Part shown: positions 31,089 through 39,236 of the stretch, piece after piece
How positions within the stretch are numbered: position 1 is the first letter of the stretch
Layout of the letters: each line of letters starts with the position of its first letter
DNA from: JABMRW01 sp964396965
GTDB taxonomy: Bacteria; Chloroflexota; Dehalococcoidia; Dehalococcoidales; BS750m-G39
NCBI GenBank assembly: GCA_964396965.1
Contig: CAYNGD010000016.1
Coordinates: forward strand, 1 to 39,236
DNA: 39,236 bases
Direction: 5' to 3'
The notes under the pieces: generated by a model
What the model saw: only the letters and a program-made list of their open reading frames with translations
What the model was told of the DNA's origin: nothing
Database searches by the model: none
Translations under genes and position numbers: made by a program

Positions 31089-32645
31089 CTACAGGGGCAT
31101 ATTGCCGTGCCGCTTGGGAGTGACGTCTATTTTCTTACTCTGTATCAACTTGAGCGACCGGGTTAAACAGCGCCTAGTTTCCCTCGGTTCGATTATATCC
31201 TGAACATAGGTGACCTGCGAGGCCAGGGCTAGGCTGTCGGCATAAAGCTCGCGATACTCCTTTATCTTTTTGTCTCTGAATTCTTCTGGGTTGTCGGCGC
31301 TCTTTATGTCTTCAGCATACAGCAGCTCCACCGCCTGTTCCGCGCCCATGGCACCAACCTCGGCGGTAGGCCAGGCGAAGACGAGGTCGGTGCCGAAACC
31401 CGGTAGTATTCCCATACCGATGGCGGCGCCACCATATACCTTGCGCAGTAGTATTGCCACCTTGGGTACCGTCGCCTCGGACAAGGCATAGAGCACCTTG
31501 GCCCCGCGGCGGATTATCCCGGCATGCTCCTGGGCTTTACCGGGAAGATAACCGGGTGTATCCACCAGCAGGACTATAGGGATATTAAAAGAGTCGCAGA
31601 ACCGGATGAATCTGGCCTGCTTGTCAGAGCTATCCACACTCATACAGCCAGCACGGACCATCGGCTGGTTGGCCACCATGCCGACGGTATGACCGTCCAG
31701 CCGGGCGAAGCCGACTATTATCTCACCGGCAAACTCCGGCTTAACCTCAAGGAAGTCGCCGTTATCCACGGTCTCCTTGATGAACCGGTGCATATCATAT
31801 CCCTTGGTCGGCTGTGACGGCACTATCTCGCCGAGGGCATCAGTAAACCTTTCCGGGTCATCACCGGTCTCCTTTCTGGCCGGGAGTTCTCTCCAGTTTG
31901 AGGGCAGAAAGGATAACAACCTCCTTATCCCCTGCATGCACTCTTTCTCGCTCTTGACCCTGAAATCGGCCACGCCGGTAATCTGGCAATGAACCTTGGC
32001 TCCCCCCAGCTCTTCCATGCTCACCTCCTCACCTATTACCGACTTGATAACCCGAGGGCCGGTGATGAACATATGCGATAGCCCTTCCACCATAAAGATA
32101 AAGTCGGTCAGCGCCGGGGAGTAGACCGAGCCGCCGGTGCAGTTGCCCAGAATGGCGGTGATTTGAGGCACTGCCCCCGAGCAGTGAGTGTTAATAAAAA
32201 ATACCACCCCGGCATGTTTCTCGTCACTAACCCGGTAGGGGTCGTCGCTGCCGGCCAGCTCCGGTCTTATCACCCTGGCTCCCGGGGAATCATGTAGCCC
32301 GATAAGCGGAATACCCATATCCAGAGCCATCTCGTGTATTTTGTATAGCTTCCTGCCGTGTATATAGCCCTGAGAGCCGCCAAGCACGGTGGCATCATGG
32401 GCGAAAACGCAGACCCTTCGTCCGTCTATTGTTCCATGCCCGATGACAATGCCATCCCCTGGTGTCCCGACCTTATATTTCACCAGCAGGTTAAACTCAT
32501 TAAAGCTGCCCGGATCAAGAAGGAGGTCTATTCGCTGGCGGGCGGTAAGTTTACCCTTCTCGTGTTCCCTGGCTATTTTCTCTTTACCTCCCCCCAGTGC
32601 GGCTATTGCCTTGGCTTCGCGTAGCTTTTTAACAAACTCTTCCAT
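31089..32645 (-). CDS. Acyl-CoA carboxylase carboxyltransferase (beta) subunit
   Basis: This is the carboxyltransferase half of a biotin-dependent propionyl/methylmalonyl-type carboxylase or decarboxylase. The 518-aa protein has the crotonase-like repeats with family patterns LTARQRIDLLLDPGSF, GGSQGYIHGRK, DSPGARV and VDTPGYLPG. No biotin carboxylase or biotin carrier is encoded in this window, so the partner must be elsewhere, or it could serve a sodium-pumping methylmalonyl-CoA decarboxylase. It starts behind GGAGGGAG and sits between the two acyl-CoA dehydrogenases, suggesting short- or branched-chain acyl-CoA metabolism. Confidence 0.92.
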   Translation of the reverse strand: MEEFVKKLREAKAIAALGGGKEKIAREHEKGKLTARQRIDLLLDPGSFNEFNLLVKYKVGTPGDGIVIGHGTIDGRRVCVFAHDATVLGGSQGYIHGRKLYKIHEMALDMGIPLIGLHDSPGARVIRPELAGSDDPYRVSDEKHAGVVFFINTHCSGAVPQITAILGNCTGGSVYSPALTDFIFMVEGLSHMFITGPRVIKSVIGEEVSMEELGGAKVHCQITGVADFRVKSEKECMQGIRRLLSFLPSNWRELPARKETGDDPERFTDALGEIVPSQPTKGYDMHRFIKETVDNGDFLEVKPEFAGEIIVGFARLDGHTVGMVANQPMVRAGCMSVDSSDKQARFIRFCDSFNIPIVLLVDTPGYLPGKAQEHAGIIRRGAKVLYALSEATVPKVAILLRKVYGGAAIGMGILPGFGTDLVFAWPTAEVGAMGAEQAVELLYAEDIKSADNPEEFRDKKIKEYRELYADSLALASQVTYVQDIIEPRETRRCLTRSLKLIQSKKIDVTPKRHGNMPL

Positions 32646-32774
32646 CTCTAGTCTCCCTCCTCAGAGCTGTTAAAAGATAGGCCGGTTATTTAATTTCGGT
32701 AAGCTCTAAAAATTGAATCAAAATTTTGGACATTCCGGATATCTATGACGCGTACCAAGATAAATAAGGAGGAC

Positions 32775-34295
32775 TTAGAATTTCCTCCGGTCGTCAACCC
32801 AGGACGGGAACCACCGGTAGTACTCAAGCGGATTAGCCTTGCCCAGTCCATCATAGGTTGCCTTGGCAAGCTGAATTCCTCTCCTACTCCGATAAAGTTT
32901 GGCCAGCTTTTTCTGTTCCAGGTACTCCAGGACCCGATCCAGTTCCTCATCTTGGACGTCAAAGTACTCTTTCAGGTCTTCCCGGCTCATATACAGGCCC
33001 GGGTTAACTCTGTAGTCCTCAGCCAGCACCTTGAGCAGCTTGTCCTCATCAATATGAGGCTCCTTATCTGGTTTTTCATAGGTGGTTATGGGCACCCCCA
33101 GTTCCTTATGGATTACGCGGCGCGGCATCCTTATGTCCTCCGCCATCTCTCTCAGGCCGGCTCGATAGATAACCAGCCTCATCGCCTCCATAGTGCCACC
33201 CGATATCTCTTCCACCTTGGATACCTCGTATACTTCTCTGGGGACATAGAATGGTGTGACGCCGTCACCGCCCATAAGCTGGATGGCTTCCCTGGTGGCT
33301 TCTACCAGTGTTTCACAGTTAAAGGCTTTTGACGCCGCCGCTCCCATGGCGATGTCACGCCCCAGGTCAAGGAGATAGGCGTTGTAGAAACAGGCCAGCC
33401 TTGCCATCCTCAGTCTGATGAACAGGTTGGCCGTCTTGAGCTGGTTATTCACCAGGTTAGCCGTAGGCTGACCGAACTGAATACGTCGCTGCGTATAAGG
33501 AACGGTAACCCCTACCACGGCACGGAGCCAGCCGCTAACCTGGGCTGTCAGGAGGGTCCTCTCCAGATTAACCCCCTCCATCATTACCGGCCACCCTTCA
33601 CCCTCGTCACCGATCCGGTTCCCGGCAGGCACAGGCACCTCACTTAGGTTCATTACTCCATTCTGGATGTTATCAAAACCCATTATCTCGTTCATTTTCT
33701 CGACGGTGAAGCCGGGCAGGCCCTTCTCCACGATAAAAGCGGTAAGGTGCTGATGCCGACTTACGGCTTTTGGGTCATCGCTGGTACGGGCATAGAGCAT
33801 ATACCTGGTGGCGACCCCGGCGGAGACGATAAATCGCTTCTTGCCGTTAATAATATATCTATCGCCGTCACGCCGGGCGCGGGTCTCAATAGCGGCGGCA
33901 TCGGTGCCAGCAAAGGGCTCGGTGATGCAGATGGCGCCGAGTTCTCCCCGAACAATTCTGGGTAGAAACCGCCTCTTCTGCTCTTCGGTCCCGTAGGCCA
34001 TTATCTGGCCCAGGCCGCCCAGCATATTTCCCGTGAATGCCCGCCCCAGGCCAGGCATCCGGCTAATTTCCTCAACAGCAATACACGCCCCGGTGACGCC
34101 CAGCCCCAGTCCCCCGTACTCCTTGGGTATCATGGCACCAGCGTATCTATTCTCACCTATGGCTTCAAAGATGTCCCAGGGAAATTCCCTCTTCCACTTC
34201 GACTCTTCATCCCGCGGTATAGCATTGTCAACGAACTGCTTGACTTCGTCGGCGAATTTCTTCTGATCCTCTGTCCACCATGGGAAATATTCCAT
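32775..34295 (-). CDS. Acyl-CoA dehydrogenase with C-terminal extension
   Basis: The first 390 or so of 506 residues are an acyl-CoA dehydrogenase: TEPFAGTDAA in the FAD domain, QRRIQFGQPT and QLMGGDGVT near the C-terminus. The likely base is E245 in GVNLER, the isovaleryl-CoA-dehydrogenase-type position; the usual C-terminal glutamate is replaced (SGGT, 365-368). About 110 extra residues follow (395-506), including MSREDLKEYFDVQDEELDRV and EYLEQKKLAKLYR, which look like a small winged-helix-type domain. The start has GGGGGAAGG upstream. It heads the minus-strand acyl-CoA operon. The substrate and the role of the extension are unknown. Confidence 0.88.
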   Translation of the reverse strand: MEYFPWWTEDQKKFADEVKQFVDNAIPRDEESKWKREFPWDIFEAIGENRYAGAMIPKEYGGLGLGVTGACIAVEEISRMPGLGRAFTGNMLGGLGQIMAYGTEEQKRRFLPRIVRGELGAICITEPFAGTDAAAIETRARRDGDRYIINGKKRFIVSAGVATRYMLYARTSDDPKAVSRHQHLTAFIVEKGLPGFTVEKMNEIMGFDNIQNGVMNLSEVPVPAGNRIGDEGEGWPVMMEGVNLERTLLTAQVSGWLRAVVGVTVPYTQRRIQFGQPTANLVNNQLKTANLFIRLRMARLACFYNAYLLDLGRDIAMGAAASKAFNCETLVEATREAIQLMGGDGVTPFYVPREVYEVSKVEEISGGTMEAMRLVIYRAGLREMAEDIRMPRRVIHKELGVPITTYEKPDKEPHIDEDKLLKVLAEDYRVNPGLYMSREDLKEYFDVQDEELDRVLEYLEQKKLAKLYRSRRGIQLAKATYDGLGKANPLEYYRWFPSWVDDRRKF

Positions 34296-34330
34296 TCCTT
34301 CCCCCTTTTAAGAGGTTTTGCTATAACTTA

Positions 34331-34362
34331 TATATATTTGCTTAAAAAGCTTGCTTTGTCAA
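34331..34362 (-). promoter_or_regulatory. Promoter of the acyl-CoA operon
   Basis: Consensus TTGACA on the minus strand (34357-34362) is followed by an AT-rich run with TATATA/AATATA -10 candidates (spacers of 18-20). A small palindrome GCTT-AAA-AAGC (34340-34350) sits between them and may be an operator. Exact -10 choice is uncertain. Confidence 0.45.
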
Positions 34363-34441
34363 ATAAAATAGGTGTAAATTTTTTAGGGAAAACGGGGTGG
34401 TTAAAAGACATAAAGCAACGGGTGCTTAGAGGGGAGCAGGG

Positions 34442-34470
34442 TTGACAAAGATTACCTGCTGGGGTATTCT
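34442..34470 (+). promoter_or_regulatory. Promoter of the MtaA-like/ABC transporter locus
   Basis: TTGACA (34442-34447), a 17-base spacer and TATTCT (34465-34470). The -35 is consensus. The start would be about 235 bases before the first ATG, giving an unusually long leader. Confidence 0.55.
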
Positions 34471-34711
34471 TTCTGTGACCAAAAATCCGTTCCCATGTAT
34501 TGTTGAAGCGTGAGCATGCCGCTTGAAAGCGTTAGCATTAAGGGTGACCATCCTTATGGCGAGTGGCGTATCCTGTCCGAATTATCAAATGTTGCTATAT
34601 GTTCAGCTTTGGGAGCCTAGGATTTATTAGCCCACTGCGAAGCGAAAGAGTAAGCATCCCTATGATAAAGGACTATTAATATATTGTTTATTTAGTAAGG
34701 AGGAATTTTTT

Positions 34712-35836
34712 ATGTCAGCCGAAATGAGCTATGATAAAACGACGCTAAGAACGCTGAGGAAAGACCGGCTAACCGACCAAGAACGAATGGAGGCTTTGTG
34801 GGCTCGCCAAAAGCCAGACCGTGTCCCAATAATGCCCCTCGCTTTAGGGTTTGCCGCCCTGAACACGGGGTACAATCTTAATGATTTCTACAGTGAGCCT
34901 CACAAAGGCGTCGATGCGCTGCGCTGGACCAATGACCAGTATGGCTGGCAGCCTTTCCTGACCTACATGGGTTCCCTGCTTGCCTACCCGGCGGAGGAGT
35001 TCGGTGGCGAGGTCAAATACCCCACCGGGGAGTTCGCCCAGGCACCGACGGTAGTTCGTCACCCTGTGGAAACAGAAGAAGATGTTTACAAGATGAAGGT
35101 GCCCGATAATCTGGAGAAGGTGGGTATGCTACCAAGGGCATTAGAGGCCACGGCTTATATGCTGAAGTTTGAGGGCCTGATTAAGATGCCTCTAACCCTG
35201 GGCCCTCTGGACCTGGCCGGGGCTGTAATTGGGATAGAGAAGGTGAGTAAGTGGATGCTCAAGAAACCAGAGGTAGCCCACCACGCCCTCAAGGTGCTAA
35301 ACGACTTTCAAATAGCGGTAGCTAAGTTATTTGCTGATAATTTTGGCGCTGAAAAACTATTATACGAGATTACCGCACCGAGCGAGTCCAATCAGATAAT
35401 TTCACCCAAGCAGTTTAAGGAATTCTGCGTCCCCTATATGAAGACATTGCTCGATAGCGCCAGAGAGATGGGTTATAAGTACTTCCGCCACCACATCTGC
35501 GGAGAGCATAATGAGAACCTTCCCTTCTGGGCAGAGATAGACCTGGGAGGCCCGGGCATTCCCGCCATTATAAGTGTCGGCCACGAGGTTGAGCTTGAAA
35601 AGGTGGCCAAGCTTTTCCCCAACGATATCGCCTTTGGCAACCTGGAGCCGGCTCTCCTCCAGATTGGCACACCTGAAGAGGTTTATGAACGTAGCAAAAA
35701 TCTGGTGCTGAGAGGCAAAGAGCTGGGCGGAGGAGGCTTTATCTTCTCTTCGGGTTGTGAGGTACCACCGAAGGCGCCTCCGTACAATATGTGGATGATG
35801 ACCAAGGCAGTTAATGACTACGGTTGGTATGAATAA
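34712..35836 (+). CDS. Uroporphyrinogen-decarboxylase-family protein (MtaA/CmuA-like methyltransferase)
   Basis: The URO-D superfamily includes zinc methyltransferases that move methyl groups from corrinoid proteins to coenzyme M or tetrahydrofolate. The 374-aa protein has the zinc-ligand pattern H261-x-C263 (in HHICGEHNE) and a distal C349 (SSGCEVPPKAP), as in MtaA-type methyltransferases rather than haem-pathway HemE. It lacks a corrinoid-binding domain. A strong AAGGAGG precedes it. It lies ahead of the branched-chain-type ABC transporter, so a methylated or branched organic substrate is plausible. Its methyl donor and acceptor are unknown. Confidence 0.85.
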   Translation: MSAEMSYDKTTLRTLRKDRLTDQERMEALWARQKPDRVPIMPLALGFAALNTGYNLNDFYSEPHKGVDALRWTNDQYGWQPFLTYMGSLLAYPAEEFGGEVKYPTGEFAQAPTVVRHPVETEEDVYKMKVPDNLEKVGMLPRALEATAYMLKFEGLIKMPLTLGPLDLAGAVIGIEKVSKWMLKKPEVAHHALKVLNDFQIAVAKLFADNFGAEKLLYEITAPSESNQIISPKQFKEFCVPYMKTLLDSAREMGYKYFRHHICGEHNENLPFWAEIDLGGPGIPAIISVGHEVELEKVAKLFPNDIAFGNLEPALLQIGTPEEVYERSKNLVLRGKELGGGGFIFSSGCEVPPKAPPYNMWMMTKAVNDYGWYE

Positions 35837-35977
35837 TCTAAATATGAGTAGAAAGCTTGCGGGAGAAGGGCTAGTGTAGTGCCTAGAATGTCTGGGGAAT
35901 AAAGCTGTGAAAGGAGGTGCTAACTGTCATAACCAGATGAAGTAATCGGAGAGGTCTTAAATAGAGGAGGTTAGTAA

Positions 35978-37183
35978 ATGAAAAAAACGGTTGTTGTTAT
36001 CATAGCAGTATTGATAGTGGCAATGATAGCTATGGTCGGCTGTCCCTCGCCGGGGCCAGCACCTCAGAAGACACTAAAGATTGGTAGTCTTCTGGCAACG
36101 ACGGGATGGTGGGCCGCTGCCTACGACACCAGTATTCTGAATATGACTCAAATCGGCATAGACATGATAAATGCGGATGGTGGGGTTACCGTTAATGGTA
36201 CTAAATACACTCTTGAGCTTGTCAACGAGGACACCAAGAGTGACTTTGACGGCGTCGCCGCAGCGGCTAACAAACTGGTCTATCAAGATGGAGTTAAGTT
36301 CATTGTTGGCCCGACCGGGTACTTTGTTTCACCCGCATCACCGGTGACTAACCCGGCTAAAGTAATGATGGTCATAGGTTGGGACGTCTGTATGCCAGGA
36401 GAGGTGGATGCCACTACACCCTATAACTTTGCCACTTCTCACGGCAGTTACACCAAGGACATCGCTGTTATTGAATCTATGAGGCAGGATTATCCCGACG
36501 CGAAAACTGTCGCCCTGGTCAGCCCGGATGATGGCGCTATACCCTATCTGATGCCTAAGGTCAAGGACTTATTGACAAAATATGGGTTCACGGTCGCTGG
36601 CGATACTATCCCCTTCCCCAACGAGATGGAAGACTTCAGCCCGATTGTGGCCAAAATTCAGGCCCTTGGACCAGTAGATGCCGTATTCGTGGAAAGGTGC
36701 CCTCCTCCGGCCTTGGGTTCTATCGCTAAGGGGCTGCGAGACGGAGGCTACAACGGGCCTATATTCTCGGGTTCGCCTATCGCTACCGACGAGATTGCCA
36801 CCATTGCCGGCGCGGCGGCGACAGAAGGTGTACGCACGACGATTGCTACTCTCAACGACCCGAATATGCCGCCTCTGATGGCTGAAATGGCCAGCAAGGT
36901 AACTGCACAGTATGGAGAAGGCTATCCCCTGAGTTATCAGTGCGTCACTGGCGTGTACCTTCTCAAGACCCTCATCGAGGCCGCCAATAGCCTTGACCCG
37001 ACTGTGGTAAAGGACAAGTTCGAGTCAATGAGTACAGTGGACACAATTTATGGAACGGGGGTAATAGGCGGAGAGCAGGTCTTCGGGATTAAGCACGTCG
37101 TGGCTCACCCCTTGCCAGTGCAAAAATTCGAGAATGGTCAGGCAGTACCCGCCGGCTGGTTTGACCTTGGCTTTATCCCGTAG
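35978..37183 (+). CDS. Branched-chain-type ABC transporter substrate-binding lipoprotein (LivJ/LivK family)
   Basis: This 401-aa periplasmic-binding-type protein is anchored by a lipobox (AMVGC, C22) after a 20-residue hydrophobic signal; the start is fixed by GAGGAGG. The mature part has the two-lobe LivJ pattern: KIGSLLATTGWWA near the N-terminus, INADGGVTVNG, and IVGPTGYFVSP. Such proteins bind amino acids, amides, urea or aromatic acids; the ligand cannot be read from sequence. It is separated from the permease gene by a strong hairpin. Confidence 0.92.
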   Translation: MKKTVVVIIAVLIVAMIAMVGCPSPGPAPQKTLKIGSLLATTGWWAAAYDTSILNMTQIGIDMINADGGVTVNGTKYTLELVNEDTKSDFDGVAAAANKLVYQDGVKFIVGPTGYFVSPASPVTNPAKVMMVIGWDVCMPGEVDATTPYNFATSHGSYTKDIAVIESMRQDYPDAKTVALVSPDDGAIPYLMPKVKDLLTKYGFTVAGDTIPFPNEMEDFSPIVAKIQALGPVDAVFVERCPPPALGSIAKGLRDGGYNGPIFSGSPIATDEIATIAGAAATEGVRTTIATLNDPNMPPLMAEMASKVTAQYGEGYPLSYQCVTGVYLLKTLIEAANSLDPTVVKDKFESMSTVDTIYGTGVIGGEQVFGIKHVVAHPLPVQKFENGQAVPAGWFDLGFIP

Positions 37184-37209
37184 ATAGCTGGTTTTGTTCT
37201 GTTACATGA

Positions 37210-37242
37210 CCGGGGTGGGGGAAAATAACTCCTCCACCCCGG
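37210..37242 (+). terminator. Strong hairpin between binding-protein and permease genes
   Basis: Bases 37210-37221 pair with 37231-37242 (12 bp, one G-U) around a 9-base A-rich loop. No T run follows, so it is likely an mRNA-stabilising or partial termination hairpin that would keep the binding protein more abundant than the permeases. Confidence 0.5.
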
Positions 37243-37289
37243 CATTCAGATTGAGCTTAGATTAAGCATTAGCTAGGGAAGAGTGTGGC

Positions 37290-38153
37290 ATGCAACTGGC
37301 GGTAGCGACGATAGTCAATCTGCTGATACTATCGTCAATGTATATACTGACGGCGCTGGGCTTTGCCTTCCTGTTTAATATGCTGCGGATACTCAATTTT
37401 GCCCACGGCGCCATATACATGATTGGCGGTTATATTGGCTATATTTTTATACTCGGCTTGGGTTTCAATCACTGGCTATCCCTGCTGCTGGCAACACTGA
37501 TAGTGGGCGCTTTTGGTATATTCCTGGAAAGGTTCTGTTTCCGCCCCTTCGTCGGGGACTTTAACCGCATCGTAATGATATGCGTCGCTATTGTGGTCAT
37601 TCTGGAGACTACGGTAACCATTATAGTCGGGGATAGAACGATGGCTATCCCGCCCTTTGCCCAGGGGGTTCTCAAAGTTGGCCTCGCATCAATAAGCTAC
37701 GAGAGAATAGTTACTTTTGCTATCGGCGCTGCCTTACTGGCGGCAGTAATCTGGTTCGTAAACCGGACCAGGTTGGGCCAGCAGATGCAGGCTATCGCCC
37801 AACACAGGCTGGGGGCCTCTCTGCAGGGAATTGATATCCACCGGATTTCTGCCCTGGCCTGTTTCATCGGTTGTGCCCTGGCGGCCCTAGCTGGATGCAT
37901 GATGGGTGCTTACCTGCGCTTAGACCCCTATATGGGGGACTTGATGCTGGTAAGGGTGCTTATCATAGTTATGCTGGCCGGTGCGGGGAGCATCAGCGGT
38001 GTCTTGATTGCCGGACTGATCCTGGGTACCTTGAATGCCGCATTGCCCGTGTTAATACCCGGTGCTGCCAGCGACGCTGTTATTATCGCCGTAGTCGTCG
38101 TTCTGCTGCTAATCCGGCCGCAGGGTTTCTTCGGCTATGAGGTAGAGATATGA
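37290..38153 (+). CDS. Branched-chain-type ABC transporter permease (LivH family)
   Basis: This 287-aa inner-membrane permease has about eight hydrophobic segments. The family pattern includes ALGFAFLFNMLRILNFAHGA (typical LNFAHG motif) near residues 22-41 and the cytoplasmic EAA-like helix around RTRLGQQMQAIAQHRLGASLQGID. It overlaps the next permease by 4 bases (ATGA). A weak ribosome-binding site lies upstream. Confidence 0.94.
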   Translation: MQLAVATIVNLLILSSMYILTALGFAFLFNMLRILNFAHGAIYMIGGYIGYIFILGLGFNHWLSLLLATLIVGAFGIFLERFCFRPFVGDFNRIVMICVAIVVILETTVTIIVGDRTMAIPPFAQGVLKVGLASISYERIVTFAIGAALLAAVIWFVNRTRLGQQMQAIAQHRLGASLQGIDIHRISALACFIGCALAALAGCMMGAYLRLDPYMGDLMLVRVLIIVMLAGAGSISGVLIAGLILGTLNAALPVLIPGAASDAVIIAVVVVLLLIRPQGFFGYEVEI

Positions 38154-39139
38154 GGCAGGGCCAGGAAAATTTAGGCAGGAGGAAGGTGGTCAAGCCAGCT
38201 GTTTTAGCCGGACTGGTGGTCATCATAGCCTTAATACCGCTGTTGGTTAACTCCCCTTACATTTTACATATCATGATACTGACCCTCATCTACATTATCG
38301 CCGCGGTCAGCCTGCGCACTATAACCATTTCCGGCCAGTTTCCCCTTGCCCACGGCGCCTTCATGGGCATCGGGGCCTACCTGGCCGGCATGGCCTCAAA
38401 ACATCTGGGCTGGTCACCCTGGCTCACCATTCCCTCGGCGGCACTGGTCACCATGGGTATCGGGATGCTGATAGGCTACCCATTTGCCCGGCTGCGGGCC
38501 CTTTACTATGCCCTGGGCAGTCTGTTCTTCGGGATAGGGGTGGTTTATATAATTCAGGCCGGTGGGACCTTGACCGGCGGCTATAGCGGTCTCCCCGGTA
38601 TCCACCCCATGTTTGGCGGCTCCAAGGTAGCCTATTTTTATTTCTTTCTGGGGCTAACCCTGATAAGCCTTATAGCCCTCTATAGATTTGAGTTTTCCCG
38701 CATCGGCATCAATTTAAAGGCTATTGCCCAATCGCACCTGGTAGCCTCCAGTGTCGGCATCAATGAAGCCTGGTACCGGGTTCTGGCGGTGGGTGTGGGC
38801 TGTTTCTTCGCCGGTCTGGCTGGTGCCGGCTACGCCCATTACAATATGGTGCTGTCGCCGGCCAGCTTTGACTTCATGGCGACATTGTGGCTGGTTATGT
38901 ACGTACTTATCGGTGGGATAGACAGTTTCGCCGGGCCCATCATCGGGACCATTATTCTGATTTTAATCCCCGAGTTTGCCCGTGGTCTGAAGGAATATTC
39001 CCCATATCTTTCCGCCGCTCTGCTGATAATTGTGGTCTACCTTATGCCTAAGGGCCTGGTTAGCCTGCCCGGTCTGGTCAGGGAATGGTATTCGGGGCGT
39101 AGGAAAAGGGGAAAGGTTGCCAATGTTTCTGGAAATTAG
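38150..39139 (+). CDS. Branched-chain-type ABC transporter permease (LivM family)
   Basis: This 329-aa permease partner of LivH has multiple membrane segments, with FPLAHGAFMGIGAYLAG near residue 64 and the later RIGINLKAIAQSHLVASSVGI (EAA-like loop) and GGIDSFAGPIIG. It overlaps LivH by 4 bases and extends over the start of the ATPase gene by 17 bases. Confidence 0.94.
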   Translation: MRQGQENLGRRKVVKPAVLAGLVVIIALIPLLVNSPYILHIMILTLIYIIAAVSLRTITISGQFPLAHGAFMGIGAYLAGMASKHLGWSPWLTIPSAALVTMGIGMLIGYPFARLRALYYALGSLFFGIGVVYIIQAGGTLTGGYSGLPGIHPMFGGSKVAYFYFFLGLTLISLIALYRFEFSRIGINLKAIAQSHLVASSVGINEAWYRVLAVGVGCFFAGLAGAGYAHYNMVLSPASFDFMATLWLVMYVLIGGIDSFAGPIIGTIILILIPEFARGLKEYSPYLSAALLIIVVYLMPKGLVSLPGLVREWYSGRRKRGKVANVSGN

Positions 39140-39236
39140 CGGACTAACTAAAAGATTTGGCGGCCTGACCGCGGTCAACCAGTTTGACATGTATGTCAAC
39201 GAGGGGGAGATAGTGGGCCTCATCGGCCCTAACGGG
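39123..39236 (+). CDS. livG: Branched-chain-type ABC transporter ATPase LivG (partial, cut by window end)
   Basis: The first 38 residues are visible: LEISGLTKRFGGLTAVN is the LivG start pattern, and VGLIGPNG at the edge begins the Walker A loop. It overlaps livM by 17 bases with GGGGAAAGG upstream. The rest, and probably a LivF gene, lie outside the window. Confidence 0.9.
   Translation, partial: MFLEISGLTKRFGGLTAVNQFDMYVNEGEIVGLIGPNG

Larger units (their letters stand above)
34296..34711. other. Divergent intergenic region with a long untranslated leader
   Basis: No gene is seen. It holds a minus promoter for the acyl-CoA operon (near 34331-34362), a plus promoter (34442-34470) and about 235 bases of leader before the next ATG. 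The leader contains AAGCG/CGCTT (34506-34510 and 34520-34524) and a TAAGG/CCTTA hairpin near 34539-34556, but matches no riboswitch consensus I recognise. Confidence 0.5.

Noticed and set aside
34501..34680. Cobalamin or c-di-GMP riboswitch in the leader
   Set aside because: Fragments such as GCCCACTG and GCGAAAGAG look suggestive, but the conserved boxes and their order do not match either class.
1..39236. tRNA, rRNA and CRISPR arrays
   Set aside because: No cloverleaf-like segment, rRNA core sequence or regularly spaced direct repeats were seen when reading both strands.

Overview
The window looks like a contig from a Dehalococcoidia-like Chloroflexota bacterium. This is inferred from gene content and order, because no rRNA is present to confirm it. 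Most of the window is G+C-rich, densely packed and rich in short operons with overlapping start and stop codons. A division cluster of mraZ, rsmH, a 71-aa gene, ftsA and ftsZ carries no murein-synthesis genes. Other supporting features are a minimal SufC/SufB-type pair, an archaeal-type HerA/NurA pair, a class I histone-deacetylase homologue, and acyl-CoA plus branched-chain-type transport genes.

Layout. 1-2367 (minus): an AT-rich restriction-modification locus with a nuclease-methylase fusion, a small HTH protein and a palindrome inside its promoter. 2496-3830 (plus): an insertion sequence whose DDE transposase has an N-terminal SWIM zinc motif. 3866-8110 (minus): the division operon, starting at a four-repeat MraZ box and ending at a strand-specific hairpin terminator after ftsZ. 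8175-12760 (plus): mogA/moaB, trmD, rplS, priA, def. 12757-13622: two divergent XRE regulators with related palindromes at both promoters. 13664-18364 (plus): CCA-adding enzyme, secD, secF and a cation-diffusion facilitator, meeting a convergent histone-deacetylase-family gene (18357-19388). 19633-27656 (plus): sufC, sufB-like, nurA, a DUF4177-like protein, a 24-aa lysine-rich peptide, a transglutaminase-like lipoprotein, a LOG-family protein, a HAS-barrel-like protein, herA and a patatin. 27660-34295 (minus): HAD phosphatase, ATP-type PEP carboxykinase, acyl-CoA dehydrogenase, carboxyltransferase beta subunit, and a second acyl-CoA dehydrogenase with an extra C-terminal domain. 34442-39236 (plus): a long untranslated leader, a URO-D/MtaA-family protein, then a branched-chain-type ABC transporter (binding lipoprotein, two permeases, start of the ATPase) that runs off the end.

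How it fits together. The centre is housekeeping: division, tRNA modification and maturation, translation, replication restart, secretion, Fe-S assembly and DNA-end processing. The right third reads as a catabolic island that takes up a small organic substrate and processes it through acyl-CoA chemistry and corrinoid-type methyl transfer. The left edge is mobile or defence DNA. The most interesting items are the HerA-HAS-NurA group, including a four-cysteine cluster in NurA, and several operator architectures readable directly from the DNA. No tRNA, rRNA or CRISPR array was seen.
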